From positions 62,001 through 126,000 of the forward strand of contig NZ_PPEK01000006.1 of NCBI RefSeq assembly GCF_002899715.1: a stretch of 64,000 nt of DNA, read 5' to 3'. The notes beneath the pieces were generated by a model that saw only the letters and a program-made list of their open reading frames with translations, did no database searches and was not told where the DNA came from. Each line of letters opens with the position of its first letter. The stretch's first letter is position 1. The translations under genes and the position numbers were made by a program. This stretch comes from Enteroscipio rubneri. Lineage in GTDB: Bacteria; Actinomycetota; Coriobacteriia; Coriobacteriales; Eggerthellaceae. Of this stretch, positions 7,124 to 15,515 are shown in pieces.

Positions 7124-10054
7124 ATGATCGAAGCGCTCGACATACAGGTGAAGGGTATCGTGCAAGGGGTGGGGTTCCGCCCCTTCGTCTATCGAATGGC
7201 GAAGAAGTACCTGATAAACGGTTGGGTGCTCAACGCGACCGACGGCGTGTTCATCCATGCCGAGGGCGAGGCGAAGCTGCTCGACGAGTTCGTTATCGAG
7301 CTGTCCGAGAACCCGCCGGCCGCCTCGCGCGTCGAAGAAGTGACGCTCAAGGAGGTTCCGCTGGAGGGCTTCGACTCCTTCGAGATCCGCTTCTCGGACG
7401 CCGGCGCCGTGGAGAAGACCACGCTCGTGTCGCCCGACCTGGCCACGTGCGACGACTGCGTGCGCGAGCTGCTCAACCCCAACGACCGGCGCTACCGCTA
7501 CCCGTTCATCAACTGCACGAACTGCGGGCCGCGCTTCACCATCATCGAGAAGCTGCCCTACGACCGCAAGAGCACGTCGATGAAGGACTTCCCCATGTGC
7601 GAGCGCTGCGCCCGCGAGTACGGCGACCCGCTCGACCGCCGCTTCCACGCGCAGCCCGACGCGTGCTTCGAGTGCGGGCCGCACCTGAGCTGGCGCGAGC
7701 ACGAGGGCCTGCCTGGCGCGCCGGGATCGCCCGGCACGTTCGGGACGTTTCGCGCGTCCGAAATGCCTGGCGTGTCCGAAACGTCTTGCACGCCGAAAAC
7801 ACAAACAAGTGTTTCACGTGAAACACTGCGCGGTTCCGATGCGATCGGCGCGCCGCTCGGTTCTGTGATGTGGGGCGCGACGCGCGAGGAGAGCGATGCC
7901 ATCCTCGCCCGTGCCGTGGACATGCTGGCGGCGGGGAAGATTCTTGCTGTGAAAGGGCTCGGCGGCTTCCACCTCGTGTGCGATGCGAACAACGCCGACG
8001 CCGTGGCGCTTCTGCGCGCGCGCAAGCGCCGCGAAGGCAAGGCGTTCGCAGTCATGGCCGCCACCACCGACGAGGTGCGCCGCGTCTGCGAGGTGAACGA
8101 TGCGGAGGCAGCCGTACTCGAGGGTTCGCAGCGTCCCATCGTGCTCCTGAAGAAGCGCGCCGACATCGCCTTCGCACCCGGCCTGGCCGACAAGCTGCCC
8201 GAGCTTGGCGTCATGCTGCCCTACACCCCGCTGCAGCATGTGCTGCTACACGACTTCGCCGCAGCGATGGAAGCTGGGGATGCGTCGTGCACTGTCAATG
8301 AAGGATCCTGCGACTTCGGCGGTTCCGCCGTCGTCGAACAGGATGGCGGAGATCGACGACCTCCTGTCATTCCGGGCGAGCGAATGGGAGCGGAAGACGC
8401 CGTTCTCCGGTCCACTGCATGTCCGCCTATGCTGGTCATGACTTCGGGGAACATCCACGACGAGCCTATCGTCACCGACGACGAAGACGCTTACGAGAAG
8501 CTCTTCGCCGTGGCCGATGGATTCCTCGGCCACGACCGCGCCATCCGTGCGCGCTATGACGATTCGGTGGTGCGCATCATCGCCGCTGGCAGCGCGGGAG
8601 ATGCCATGCAGTTCATCCGCCGCGCCCGTGGATTCGCTCCTTTGCCTTTGGCGATTCCTTCGGCTTGCCCGCCAGCTGAAGGCGCTGACGCGGCAGCTTC
8701 CTGCAGCACCCGCACTGCGGTCGCCGACGAAAGCTCGCATGCCGATGCATGCGGCGCTTCCGCCGTCGACCGTAGCCCGGACACTGTGAAATCCTCTGCC
8801 GGCGCACGTGGGCAGACGGATTCTCGACGTCCTGCGCATGAAGCATCCGTCCGCGACAGGGCCATCTTGGCGGCTGGACCCGAACAGAAGAACACGTTCA
8901 CGCTTACGCGCGATGCCGAGGCGTTCGTGTCGCAGCACATCGGCGACATGGAAAACGCAGAGACCTATGACGCGTGGTTGGACGCCAAAGACCGTTACGA
9001 GACGCTGTTCGAGATCACACCCAACCGCTTGGCTTGCGATCTGCACCCTGAGTACCTCGCATCGAAATGGGCGCACGACGAAAGCAGGGTGCGCGGACTG
9101 CCGCTAACCGAGGTGCAGCACCACCATGCGCACATCGCGGCCGTCATGGCTGAACACGGCCTGTCCGACGCGGTGTGCGGCATCGCATTCGACGGTACAG
9201 GTTACGGCATGGACGGTGCCATCTGGGGCGGCGAGGTGCTGCTATCCAACCTGTGCGCATTCGAGCGATTCGCGAACTTCGCCTACGTGCCCATGCCGGG
9301 CGGCGCGGCGGCAGTGAAGCATCCGCTGCGCATGGCCTATGGGGCGCTGTGGGCGTTCGACCTGCTGGAGCATCCGGGTGCGGCCGAGGCGCTGGCGGCT
9401 CTCGGCGAGCAGGCGACCGTGTGCGAGCAGATGATCGATCACGGCCTGAACACGCCCATGACCTCGTCGGTCGGCCGCTTGTTCGATGCAGCGAGCGCGC
9501 TTCTGGGCATCTGCACCGAGCCGAAGTACGAAGGCGAGCCCGCCATCCTGCTGGAGGCCGCGATAGAGGATGGGCAAACGAATGCTCTGCACGAGGCCGT
9601 CGCCGTTCCCAGCCAAGGAGGCGAAGCCGACGCTGCTGAACGCTATGCCATCGCGGTTGTCAAGAACACGGCGACGGCGGATAGCACCGCCCAGGATACG
9701 TCGGTCGTGCTGTTCGATGCGGCCCCCACGTTCCAGGCGCTTCTCGACGACAAGGCGGCCGGCGTGCCCCCCGCGGTCATCGCGCGCCGTTTCCACAATG
9801 CGTTCGTGCAGGCTATCGTTATGGCGGCCGAGCTGGTGCGCTCGATGTACGGCATCGACGCGGTGGCGCTGTCGGGGGGCGTGTTCATGAACCGCTACCT
9901 GGTGGAGCATGCGCTATCCGCGCTTGAAGACGCCGGATTCACGGTAGCCGTCAGCCGCGATCTACCGCCCAACGACGGATGCGTGTCCTTCGGGCAAGCT
10001 GTGGTAGCATGGGCGCAAGAAAACGAGCGGGACGGGCGCATCTCGGCGACGTGA
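7124..10054 (+). CDS. hypF: Carbamoyltransferase HypF ([NiFe]-hydrogenase maturation)
   Basis: HypF makes the thiocarbamate that becomes the cyanide ligands of [NiFe] hydrogenase, using carbamoyl phosphate and ATP. In order: acylphosphatase domain (VQGVGFRPFVYR, NGWVLNATDG), two zinc fingers (CDDC with CTNC, CERC with CFEC), a YrdC/Sua5-like domain (KGLGGFHLVCDANN, KRREGKAFAVMA), and a Kae1-like domain (HHHAHIAAVMAEHG, FDGTGYGMDGAIWGGE, LSGGVFMNRYLVE). The start at 7124 follows GGAGGCGA; the frame is open further upstream without a ribosome site. At 976 residues it is about 200 longer than usual because of low-complexity insertions near residues 193-246, 385-436, 511-586 and 823-860. The first insertion holds a parS palindrome. 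First gene of hypF-hypC-hypD. Confidence 0.95.
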   Translation: MIEALDIQVKGIVQGVGFRPFVYRMAKKYLINGWVLNATDGVFIHAEGEAKLLDEFVIELSENPPAASRVEEVTLKEVPLEGFDSFEIRFSDAGAVEKTTLVSPDLATCDDCVRELLNPNDRRYRYPFINCTNCGPRFTIIEKLPYDRKSTSMKDFPMCERCAREYGDPLDRRFHAQPDACFECGPHLSWREHEGLPGAPGSPGTFGTFRASEMPGVSETSCTPKTQTSVSRETLRGSDAIGAPLGSVMWGATREESDAILARAVDMLAAGKILAVKGLGGFHLVCDANNADAVALLRARKRREGKAFAVMAATTDEVRRVCEVNDAEAAVLEGSQRPIVLLKKRADIAFAPGLADKLPELGVMLPYTPLQHVLLHDFAAAMEAGDASCTVNEGSCDFGGSAVVEQDGGDRRPPVIPGERMGAEDAVLRSTACPPMLVMTSGNIHDEPIVTDDEDAYEKLFAVADGFLGHDRAIRARYDDSVVRIIAAGSAGDAMQFIRRARGFAPLPLAIPSACPPAEGADAAASCSTRTAVADESSHADACGASAVDRSPDTVKSSAGARGQTDSRRPAHEASVRDRAILAAGPEQKNTFTLTRDAEAFVSQHIGDMENAETYDAWLDAKDRYETLFEITPNRLACDLHPEYLASKWAHDESRVRGLPLTEVQHHHAHIAAVMAEHGLSDAVCGIAFDGTGYGMDGAIWGGEVLLSNLCAFERFANFAYVPMPGGAAAVKHPLRMAYGALWAFDLLEHPGAAEALAALGEQATVCEQMIDHGLNTPMTSSVGRLFDAASALLGICTEPKYEGEPAILLEAAIEDGQTNALHEAVAVPSQGGEADAAERYAIAVVKNTATADSTAQDTSVVLFDAAPTFQALLDDKAAGVPPAVIARRFHNAFVQAIVMAAELVRSMYGIDAVALSGGVFMNRYLVEHALSALEDAGFTVAVSRDLPPNDGCVSFGQAVVAWAQENERDGRISAT
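7808..7827. promoter_or_regulatory. parS site (ParB/Spo0J-binding palindrome) inside hypF
   Basis: Perfect 20-bp palindrome containing TGTTTCACGTGAAACA (7810-7825), the bacterial chromosomal parS consensus. It sits in the linker insertion after the zinc fingers, where it encodes V-S-R-E-T. ParB binds such sites to load SMC and segregate the origin region. Confidence 0.88.
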
Positions 10055-10089
10055 TGCGCCCCGGCCCTTGCAGAAAGTGAGCATGCGAT

Positions 10090-10347
10090 ATGTGCTTGGC
10101 AATACCGGCCCAGGTCATCGAACTCAAAGACGACGGACTGGCGACTGTCGATATCTTGGGCGTAACGCGCGACATTTCGCTCGACCTCGCCCCCCAGGCG
10201 GGAGTGGGAGATTTCGTGCTCGTGCACGCGGGCTTCGCCATCGAGGTGGTCGATCCCGAATATGCACAGGAAACGATCGATCTGGTGAAGCAATTCCCCG
10301 AACTGGTAGCTGATGAGATTCCCCTCGGCGACGAGGCTTCGCGATGA
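10090..10347 (+). CDS. hypC: Hydrogenase maturation chaperone HypC
   Basis: Small chaperone of 85 residues starting with the invariant MCLAIPAQV; Cys2 is the residue that carries the Fe(CO)(CN)2 unit with HypD. It is an OB-fold protein of usual length (GLATVDILGVTRDISLDL, then GDFVLVHAGFAIEVVD). It lies 35 bases after hypF and its stop overlaps the hypD start (ATGA at 10344-10347), so the pair is translationally coupled. Confidence 0.95.
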   Translation: MCLAIPAQVIELKDDGLATVDILGVTRDISLDLAPQAGVGDFVLVHAGFAIEVVDPEYAQETIDLVKQFPELVADEIPLGDEASR

Positions 10348-11540
10348 GCTACCAAAAGAGAACAGATGTTTCACGTGAAACATTCTCTGCGCCCGAAGAC
10401 CGGTCTGCGGGAACTCCTTGCGCTCACGAGTCGAGCGCGGTCGACGCCGCCACGATGGAAGCCGAGCTCGCGGCGTTCAAGGACCCCAAACTCGCGCGCG
10501 GCCTGATCGACTCCATCCAGAAGCTCGCCCCCGCGGGCGGCGCCACGCTCATGGAGGTGTGCGGCACGCACACGGTGGCCATCGCGCGCAACGGCATCCG
10601 CAACCTCATGCCCGAGGGCATCCGCCTGGCGTCCGGCCCCGGCTGCCCGGTGTGCGTGACGTCGAACCGCGACATCGACACCGTCATCGCGCTCGCGCGC
10701 ACCGACAACGTCACCATCGCCACGTTCGGCGATATGACGCGCGTGCCCGGCTCCACCTCGAGCCTCCTGAAAGAGCAGGCGGCGGGCCGCAGCGTGCAGA
10801 TCGTGTACTCGCCGCTCGACGCGCTGGCGCGCGCCCAGCAAAACCCCGACCGCGAGATCGTGTTCGTGGGCGTGGGCTTCGAGACCACCACGCCGCTCGT
10901 TGCCATGGCCATCAAGCGCGCGGCTGCGGCCGGCCTCGAGAACTTCACCGTGTTCGGCGCCCACAAGAACATGCCCGGTGCGCTGGAGGCCATCATCAAC
11001 GACCCGAAGCTCAAGCTGGACGCGCTCATCCTGCCCGGCCACGTGAGCACCATCATCGGCGCGGAGCCGTACCGGTTCCTGGCCGAGAAGTACGGCATCC
11101 CCGGCGTCATCACGGGCTTCGAGCCGGTGGACGTGCTGCAGGGCATCGCCATGATCATGCGCCAGCTGCACGAGGGCCGCGCCGAGATCGAGATCGCCTA
11201 CGCGCGCGGCGTCATGCCCCAGGGCAACCCCGTGGCGATGGCCGCCATCGACGAGGTGTTCGAGACGTGCACCGCGCTCTGGCGCGGCCTGGGCGAGATC
11301 CCCGGCTCGGGCTACCGCATACGCGAAAAGTTCGCGCAGTTCGACGCCGTGCGCCGCTTCCAGCCGAACATCGAGCCCACGCAGGACCCGAAGGGCTGCC
11401 GCTGCGGTGACGTGCTGCGCGGCATCATGGCCCCCAACGAGTGCCCCCTGTTCCGCCGCGTGTGCACGCCCGAGAACCCGGTGGGCCCCTGCATGGTGTC
11501 GAGCGAGGGCAGCTGCGCCGCGTACTACCGGTACTATTAA
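10344..11540 (+). CDS. hypD: Hydrogenase maturation protein HypD
   Basis: Iron-sulfur scaffold on which the Fe(CN)2CO centre of [NiFe] hydrogenase is assembled with HypC. Signature cysteines are present: EVCGTHTVAI, GPGCPVCVT, then GCRCGDVLRG, NECPLFRRVCTP and GPCMVSSEGSC, which bind the [4Fe-4S] cluster near the C-terminus. GVGFETTTP is also conserved. The protein is 398 residues; the first ~30 are a non-conserved extension containing VSRET, encoded by a parS palindrome. No hypE, hypA or hypB follows; the downstream 530 bases are non-coding, so the remaining maturation genes and the hydrogenase itself must lie elsewhere. Confidence 0.95.
   Translation: MSYQKRTDVSRETFSAPEDRSAGTPCAHESSAVDAATMEAELAAFKDPKLARGLIDSIQKLAPAGGATLMEVCGTHTVAIARNGIRNLMPEGIRLASGPGCPVCVTSNRDIDTVIALARTDNVTIATFGDMTRVPGSTSSLLKEQAAGRSVQIVYSPLDALARAQQNPDREIVFVGVGFETTTPLVAMAIKRAAAAGLENFTVFGAHKNMPGALEAIINDPKLKLDALILPGHVSTIIGAEPYRFLAEKYGIPGVITGFEPVDVLQGIAMIMRQLHEGRAEIEIAYARGVMPQGNPVAMAAIDEVFETCTALWRGLGEIPGSGYRIREKFAQFDAVRRFQPNIEPTQDPKGCRCGDVLRGIMAPNECPLFRRVCTPENPVGPCMVSSEGSCAAYYRYY
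10366..10383. promoter_or_regulatory. parS site inside the 5' end of hypD
   Basis: Perfect 18-bp palindrome containing TGTTTCACGTGAAACA (10367-10382), identical to the hypF site 2.56 kb upstream and translated in the same frame as V-S-R-E-T. It lies in the poorly conserved N-terminal extension of HypD. Confidence 0.88.
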
Positions 11541-11706
11541 AGACTGGCGCGGCTTGTGCGCGCTTTGCCGTCGAGTTTCGACGTGATGTGCAGGGTGCCG
11601 CTCATGTTTTTTTGCCAATCAGGAAAACGGACAAACCATCCTTTTTGAGCAAAGCCCGTACATTCACGAGCGGCCTTCTGCGAAGGCTCTGCGCATGAGT
11701 TTACGA

Positions 11707-11736
11707 TTCCATTCCGTTTTATGCAAAACGATGGAA
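11707..11736 (+). other. Bulged hairpin in the amidinotransferase leader
   Basis: TTCCAT then CGTTTT pairs with AAAACG then ATGGAA around an ATGC loop, giving 12 base pairs with a two-base TC bulge. No U-tract follows on the plus strand. It could be an operator or an RNA structure. Confidence 0.45.
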
Positions 11737-12034
11737 AAGTTCGGCAGCATTATCCAATATATAAGCCACAGTACAGCGAAAGCCGATTTCGCACTGCTTC
11801 GCATTTTTGTGCACTTGCTCAAAATTAAGGATCGTACTGCGCAAATTTATTCGAGGATTTTATATTGCAGGTGAACAAAAAAGGTGATATAAATGCGGCA
11901 TCGGCGAATCTGGCAGGGATGCCACGACGAGTACCGAGGGGCGCAAGCACCACGATGCGCCGGTCTCCGAAGTGCTTTTCAGAGGCAGCCGAACCAGTTG
12001 AGCTGCAGTCTGTAGTGTTCGTGCTACATAATAT

Positions 12035-12053
12035 GGCGGCATGGAAAGCCGCC
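12035..12053 (+). promoter_or_regulatory. Small hairpin abutting the ribosome site
   Basis: GGCGGC pairs with GCCGCC across a 7-base loop (ATGGAAA), four bases before the AAAGGAG ribosome site of the amidinotransferase. It may protect the mRNA 5' region or modulate initiation. Confidence 0.4.
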
Positions 12054-12070
12054 GCAGAAAGGAGACTGTC

Positions 12071-13219
12071 ATGGCGAAGATAGTCAATTCTTGGAACGAC
12101 TGGGATCCGTTGAAGCGCGTTATCGTCGGTCGTTGCGACAACTCGATGATTCCTCCCGAGGAGCCCGCGACGTCTGAGAAGGTCCCTGTCGACTCCGAGA
12201 TGCGCGGCATGTGGGGCCTGCGTCCCGCCAAGACCGTCGAGCGTGGCAACGAGTGCCTCGACAACCTCGTGAAGATCCTCGAGGATCGCGGCGTCGTCGT
12301 CGACCGTCCGACCCCGCTGCAGTGGAACCAGGCCATCGGCACGCCCGACTTCCGCAACGACTCCATGATGACCTGCATGCCCCCGCGTGACATCCTGCTC
12401 ACCGTCGGCAACGAGATCATGGCCTCCGCGAACTCCTTCCGCTGCCGCTACTTCGAGTACCTGGCCTACTGGCCCCTCATGAAGCAGTACTTCGACGAGG
12501 ATCCCGACTTCCTGTGGACCCAGGCCCCCCGTCCCCGTCTGACGGACGCCTCCTACAAGCACAACTACTACGACGAGAAGATCACGCTGGAAGAGCGCCT
12601 CGTCCGCACGGCCAACAAGGACTTCGTGACCACCGAAGTCGAGCCGATGTGGGACGCCGCCGACCTCATGCGCATGGGCAAGGACATCTTCATCCAGCAC
12701 GGCCTGACCACGAACCGCACGGCCATGGATTGGTTCCAGCGCTACTATCCCGAGTACCGCATCCACGCCGTGAACTTCCCCGGCGACCCGTACCCGATCC
12801 ACATCGACGCCACCTTCGTGCCGCTGCGTCCGGGCCTGATCATCAACAACCCGCACCGCAAGCTCCCCGAAGAGCAGCGCGCCATCTTCGAGGCCAACGA
12901 TTGGCAGATCGTCGAAGCCGCCCAGCCGGCCCACGACGAGCCGCCGGCGCTGTGCTACAGCTCCGTCTGGCTGTCCATGAACTGCCTCGTGCTCGACCCG
13001 AAGACGGTCATCGTGGAGGCCTCCGAGGTCTACCAGCAGGAGCAGATGGACAAGCTCGGCATGAACGTCATCCCCTGCGACCTGCGCGACGCCTATCCGT
13101 TCGGCGGCGGCCTGCACTGCTCCACGGCCGACGTCTACCGCGAGGGCGAGTGCCTCGACTACTTCCCGAACCGCGTCAAGGATCCCACCCTGGTGCGTCC
13201 GGAGATGTGGAACGACTAA
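12071..13219 (+). CDS. L-arginine:glycine-type amidinotransferase family protein
   Basis: Predicted to move an amidino group from arginine to an amine acceptor, releasing ornithine. The 382-residue protein has the catalytic triad of the family: Asp195 in WDAAD, His244 in PIHIDATF and Cys350 in GGGLHCST. Spacing between the residues is close to that of animal glycine amidinotransferase. Surrounding blocks (GKDIFIQ, WLSMNCLVLDP, VEASEV) also match. The acceptor (glycine, GABA, an inosamine or another amine) cannot be read from the sequence. The start at 12071 follows AAAGGAG. Codon choice is strongly biased to CGT, CTC and GTC-type codons, suggesting high expression. Transporter genes and gadCB lie downstream, but a terminator separates this gene from them. 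Confidence 0.88.
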   Translation: MAKIVNSWNDWDPLKRVIVGRCDNSMIPPEEPATSEKVPVDSEMRGMWGLRPAKTVERGNECLDNLVKILEDRGVVVDRPTPLQWNQAIGTPDFRNDSMMTCMPPRDILLTVGNEIMASANSFRCRYFEYLAYWPLMKQYFDEDPDFLWTQAPRPRLTDASYKHNYYDEKITLEERLVRTANKDFVTTEVEPMWDAADLMRMGKDIFIQHGLTTNRTAMDWFQRYYPEYRIHAVNFPGDPYPIHIDATFVPLRPGLIINNPHRKLPEEQRAIFEANDWQIVEAAQPAHDEPPALCYSSVWLSMNCLVLDPKTVIVEASEVYQQEQMDKLGMNVIPCDLRDAYPFGGGLHCSTADVYREGECLDYFPNRVKDPTLVRPEMWND

Positions 13220-13270
13220 GCGCAGCTTGACGAGCTCGTCTTCGTAAAGGCAAGCGTCACTACGTATAAG

Positions 13271-13311
13271 AAAGGGGATTCGGTTTGCACGGCAATCCGG
13301 ATCCCCTTTTT
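13271..13311 (+). terminator. Terminator of the amidinotransferase gene
   Basis: Inverted repeat AAAGGGGATTCGG / CCGGATCCCCTTT with one wobble pair, ending in TTTTT. Confidence 0.88.
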
Positions 13312-13448
13312 GATTCCGTCGACAATTCCATGTGTGCGTTTTTCGGTCATGCGGGACCGAAGGGGAGATCTTTGTCTCACATTCGTTCCCGCATGATGCG
13401 ATAGGGGAGTCGGAATCGATCATGGTGCTACTGGTTTAAGGAGGACCA

Positions 13449-15194
13449 ATGGCAGACAACAACGACAACAAGACACTCGGCAACGGGAAGGACGGCTCCG
13501 GCAGCTATCAGATGCGCCTTGGCTTCGGCACCATCGCCATGCTCATCTCGGCGACCGGCATGGGTCTCGTCCCCCTGTTCAGTCGCTGGGCTACGCGTAC
13601 CGACATGTTCGACGGCACTGCAGGCTTCAATGCCGGCGATTCGATTGGCGCTCTCATGGCCGTGGGCCGCATGGGCATGGGCGTCCTGTTCTTCCTCATC
13701 TTGCTTGTGGCCACGCATAAGGTGCACGTATTCAAGAAGCTCAAGTTGACGCCGGCCATCGCGCTTGGCGGTCTGATGATCGGCATGTCGCTTGCATGCT
13801 ACGTGACGTCGACGCTGCTGACGACCGTGTCCAACGCGGTGCTGTTCATCTACATCGGCCCCGTGGTCTGCGTGCTGCTCGCTCGCATTTTCCGCAAAGA
13901 ACCCATGTCGGTGCTGCAGTGGGTTTGCCTGGCTGCGGTGTTCGTCGGTATGCTGTTCGGCGAAGGCCTGCTTGGTTTTGGCGTAGGCGGCCAGGCGTTC
14001 GGCTTCGACTTCAACCTCGTGCCCGCGACGCCGGAATTTCCGCAGAAGGGCCTTGGCGACGCCTTCGGTCTTGCCTCAGGCTTCTTCTATGGCGCTTCGA
14101 TGTTCTTCAACGGCTACCGCAAAGACGCCGACACGACTGCCCGCGGCGTGTGGAACTTCATTTTCGCGGTGTTGGGCGCCGGCATCATCACGATAGTCCT
14201 GAACTCCCTCGGTGCGAATCCGGGCATGGAGAACTGGGCCCTCAACGTGCACTTCACCACGTTCAACTGGATCGGCGCGGTGCTGTTGTGGATCATCTGC
14301 GGTCCCATCGCCCTCGGCTTTTTGCTAGTGGCTGGCCGCAACCTGCCGGCTGCTGACTACGGCACTATCGCCTACTGGGAGGTTCCCGTCGCCATCTTCA
14401 CCGGCCTTGTCGTGTTCGGCGAGGCGCTGACCATCAATACGATACTTGGCGGCATTCTCATCATTGGCGGTGGCGCGATTCCGTCCATCAAGGGCATGGT
14501 CGCCGGTCGCAAGCAGAAGCAAGAGAACGAGATCGGCGAGAATTTGGCCGCTCGCTTGGGCGAGGAAACCCCGCAGAGCGCAACGGCCCTGGCTGCAGAC
14601 GCACCGACGCTGGTTGCCGCTGAGGCCGAGCCCGTTAAGATTACGGAGAACCTCACCCACATCGCCACTCCGTTGAAGTACGAGCGCGCCATGACGGAGG
14701 ACGAGCTGGCTGCCGCGTTCAGTCAGCATGGACTTCAGGGCTTTCCGGCAGAGCTCGACATTATGGAGCGCACGGAGGATCACGTGCAGATGATGAAGCT
14801 CGACGAGATGCTGCGGTTCGCCAAGGCATCGGGAGTGAGCGCCGTCACCTTCGATGTGACCTACTTCCCACACGCTGACGAAGCTGAAGTGGAGTATCAG
14901 CTCAACCATCTCGCTCGCGAGCTTGGGATCAGCGCCGAGGTCATCCGCGACGTCTGCTCGGATGAAATCAGGGAGTATCTGGCCCTCGACGCCGAGCGCG
15001 ATGCGAACCTTCCGGTGCACAGCATTATTGAGTGCTATGTAGGCGGAACTTCGTTTGCCTGGTACGGCATGAACGATTATCCGCGTCTCAAGCGAGTCAT
15101 CCTGCGCAAACTAGCGCAGGGCGGCCAGAAGGCCAAGCATGCCTTCATCTCGCGTGCAAGCAAGGCGCAGGTCGAACTGATGGAAGATTACTGA
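13449..15194 (+). CDS. EamA/DMT-family transporter with an extra C-terminal cytosolic domain
   Basis: Residues ~20-365 form about ten membrane helices in two EamA repeats (for example NAVLFIYIGPVVCVLLARIF, and YWEVPVAIFTGLVVFGE with IILGGILIIGGGAIPS-type endings). Such drug/metabolite transporters usually export amino acids or related metabolites. Unlike ordinary family members (~300 residues) it continues to 581 residues: an alanine-rich linker (~370-405), then a soluble domain of about 170 residues rich in charged helices (AMTEDELAAAFSQHG to the C-terminus). I do not recognise this domain. Good ribosome site (AAGGAGG). It probably transports the substrate or product of the neighbouring enzymes, but this is inference. 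Confidence 0.78.
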   Translation: MADNNDNKTLGNGKDGSGSYQMRLGFGTIAMLISATGMGLVPLFSRWATRTDMFDGTAGFNAGDSIGALMAVGRMGMGVLFFLILLVATHKVHVFKKLKLTPAIALGGLMIGMSLACYVTSTLLTTVSNAVLFIYIGPVVCVLLARIFRKEPMSVLQWVCLAAVFVGMLFGEGLLGFGVGGQAFGFDFNLVPATPEFPQKGLGDAFGLASGFFYGASMFFNGYRKDADTTARGVWNFIFAVLGAGIITIVLNSLGANPGMENWALNVHFTTFNWIGAVLLWIICGPIALGFLLVAGRNLPAADYGTIAYWEVPVAIFTGLVVFGEALTINTILGGILIIGGGAIPSIKGMVAGRKQKQENEIGENLAARLGEETPQSATALAADAPTLVAAEAEPVKITENLTHIATPLKYERAMTEDELAAAFSQHGLQGFPAELDIMERTEDHVQMMKLDEMLRFAKASGVSAVTFDVTYFPHADEAEVEYQLNHLARELGISAEVIRDVCSDEIREYLALDAERDANLPVHSIIECYVGGTSFAWYGMNDYPRLKRVILRKLAQGGQKAKHAFISRASKAQVELMEDY

Positions 15195-15515
15195 TGCCCG
15201 GCCGAGATCTGACAACAGAGCACTAACTGCTGCCGCCCCGCAGAGACAACGTCGCAACAACGACGCTCTGCGGGGCGCATTCGAGGGGGCTCGTTCGCAT
15301 TCCTTGGGTCCCTTCATGCGCCATGCGCACAGCGCGCCAAACGGTGCCGATTTATCGCCGTTTTCGTCATGAAATGTAACGTCTTTCCATCCGAAGAAGG
15401 ACGTTGGGGTATGATACAGGTAATCGAGCACTGCGCTTTGCCTGGGAAAGCCCTCATTTGGCTGGCGCGCCGACAGTCGTGCACGGGGCACGGCTGCGGA
15501 GTATAGGAGACAATC
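15195..15515. other. Spacer with a hairpin and a promoter-like box
   Basis: No gene. A hairpin with a 12-bp stem (15234-15245 with 15266-15277) and a further inner 5-bp stem lies 40 bases after the transporter stop and probably ends its transcript, although no U-run follows. TATGAT at 15410-15415 may be the -10 box of the next gene. Confidence 0.55.
15234..15277 (+). terminator. Possible terminator after the DMT transporter
   Basis: Perfect 12-bp GC-rich stem with an internal stem-loop. No U-tract follows, so a Rho-assisted or processing role is possible. Confidence 0.5.

Larger units (their letters stand above)
11541..12070. other. Long AT-rich leader region upstream of the amidinotransferase
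   Basis: 530 bases without a credible gene and clearly more AT-rich than the surroundings (about 11700-11880). It contains a run of seven T (11607-11613), a bulged hairpin (11707-11736) and a short hairpin just before the ribosome site (12035-12053). Several AT-rich -10-like strings occur, so promoter and long 5' leader functions are likely. I see no known riboswitch. Confidence 0.55.

Noticed and set aside
5924-7804. Open frame of 626 codons on the minus strand
   Set aside because: It is antisense to pgi and hypF, both certain genes. Low-complexity composition and no motif.
11541-12070. Guanidine (ykkC) riboswitch upstream of the amidinotransferase
   Set aside because: I looked for the conserved ykkC-type blocks because of the guanidino chemistry but did not see them.
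14114-14341. Small frames inside the DMT transporter gene
   Set aside because: They are out-of-frame shadows of a well-supported membrane protein.
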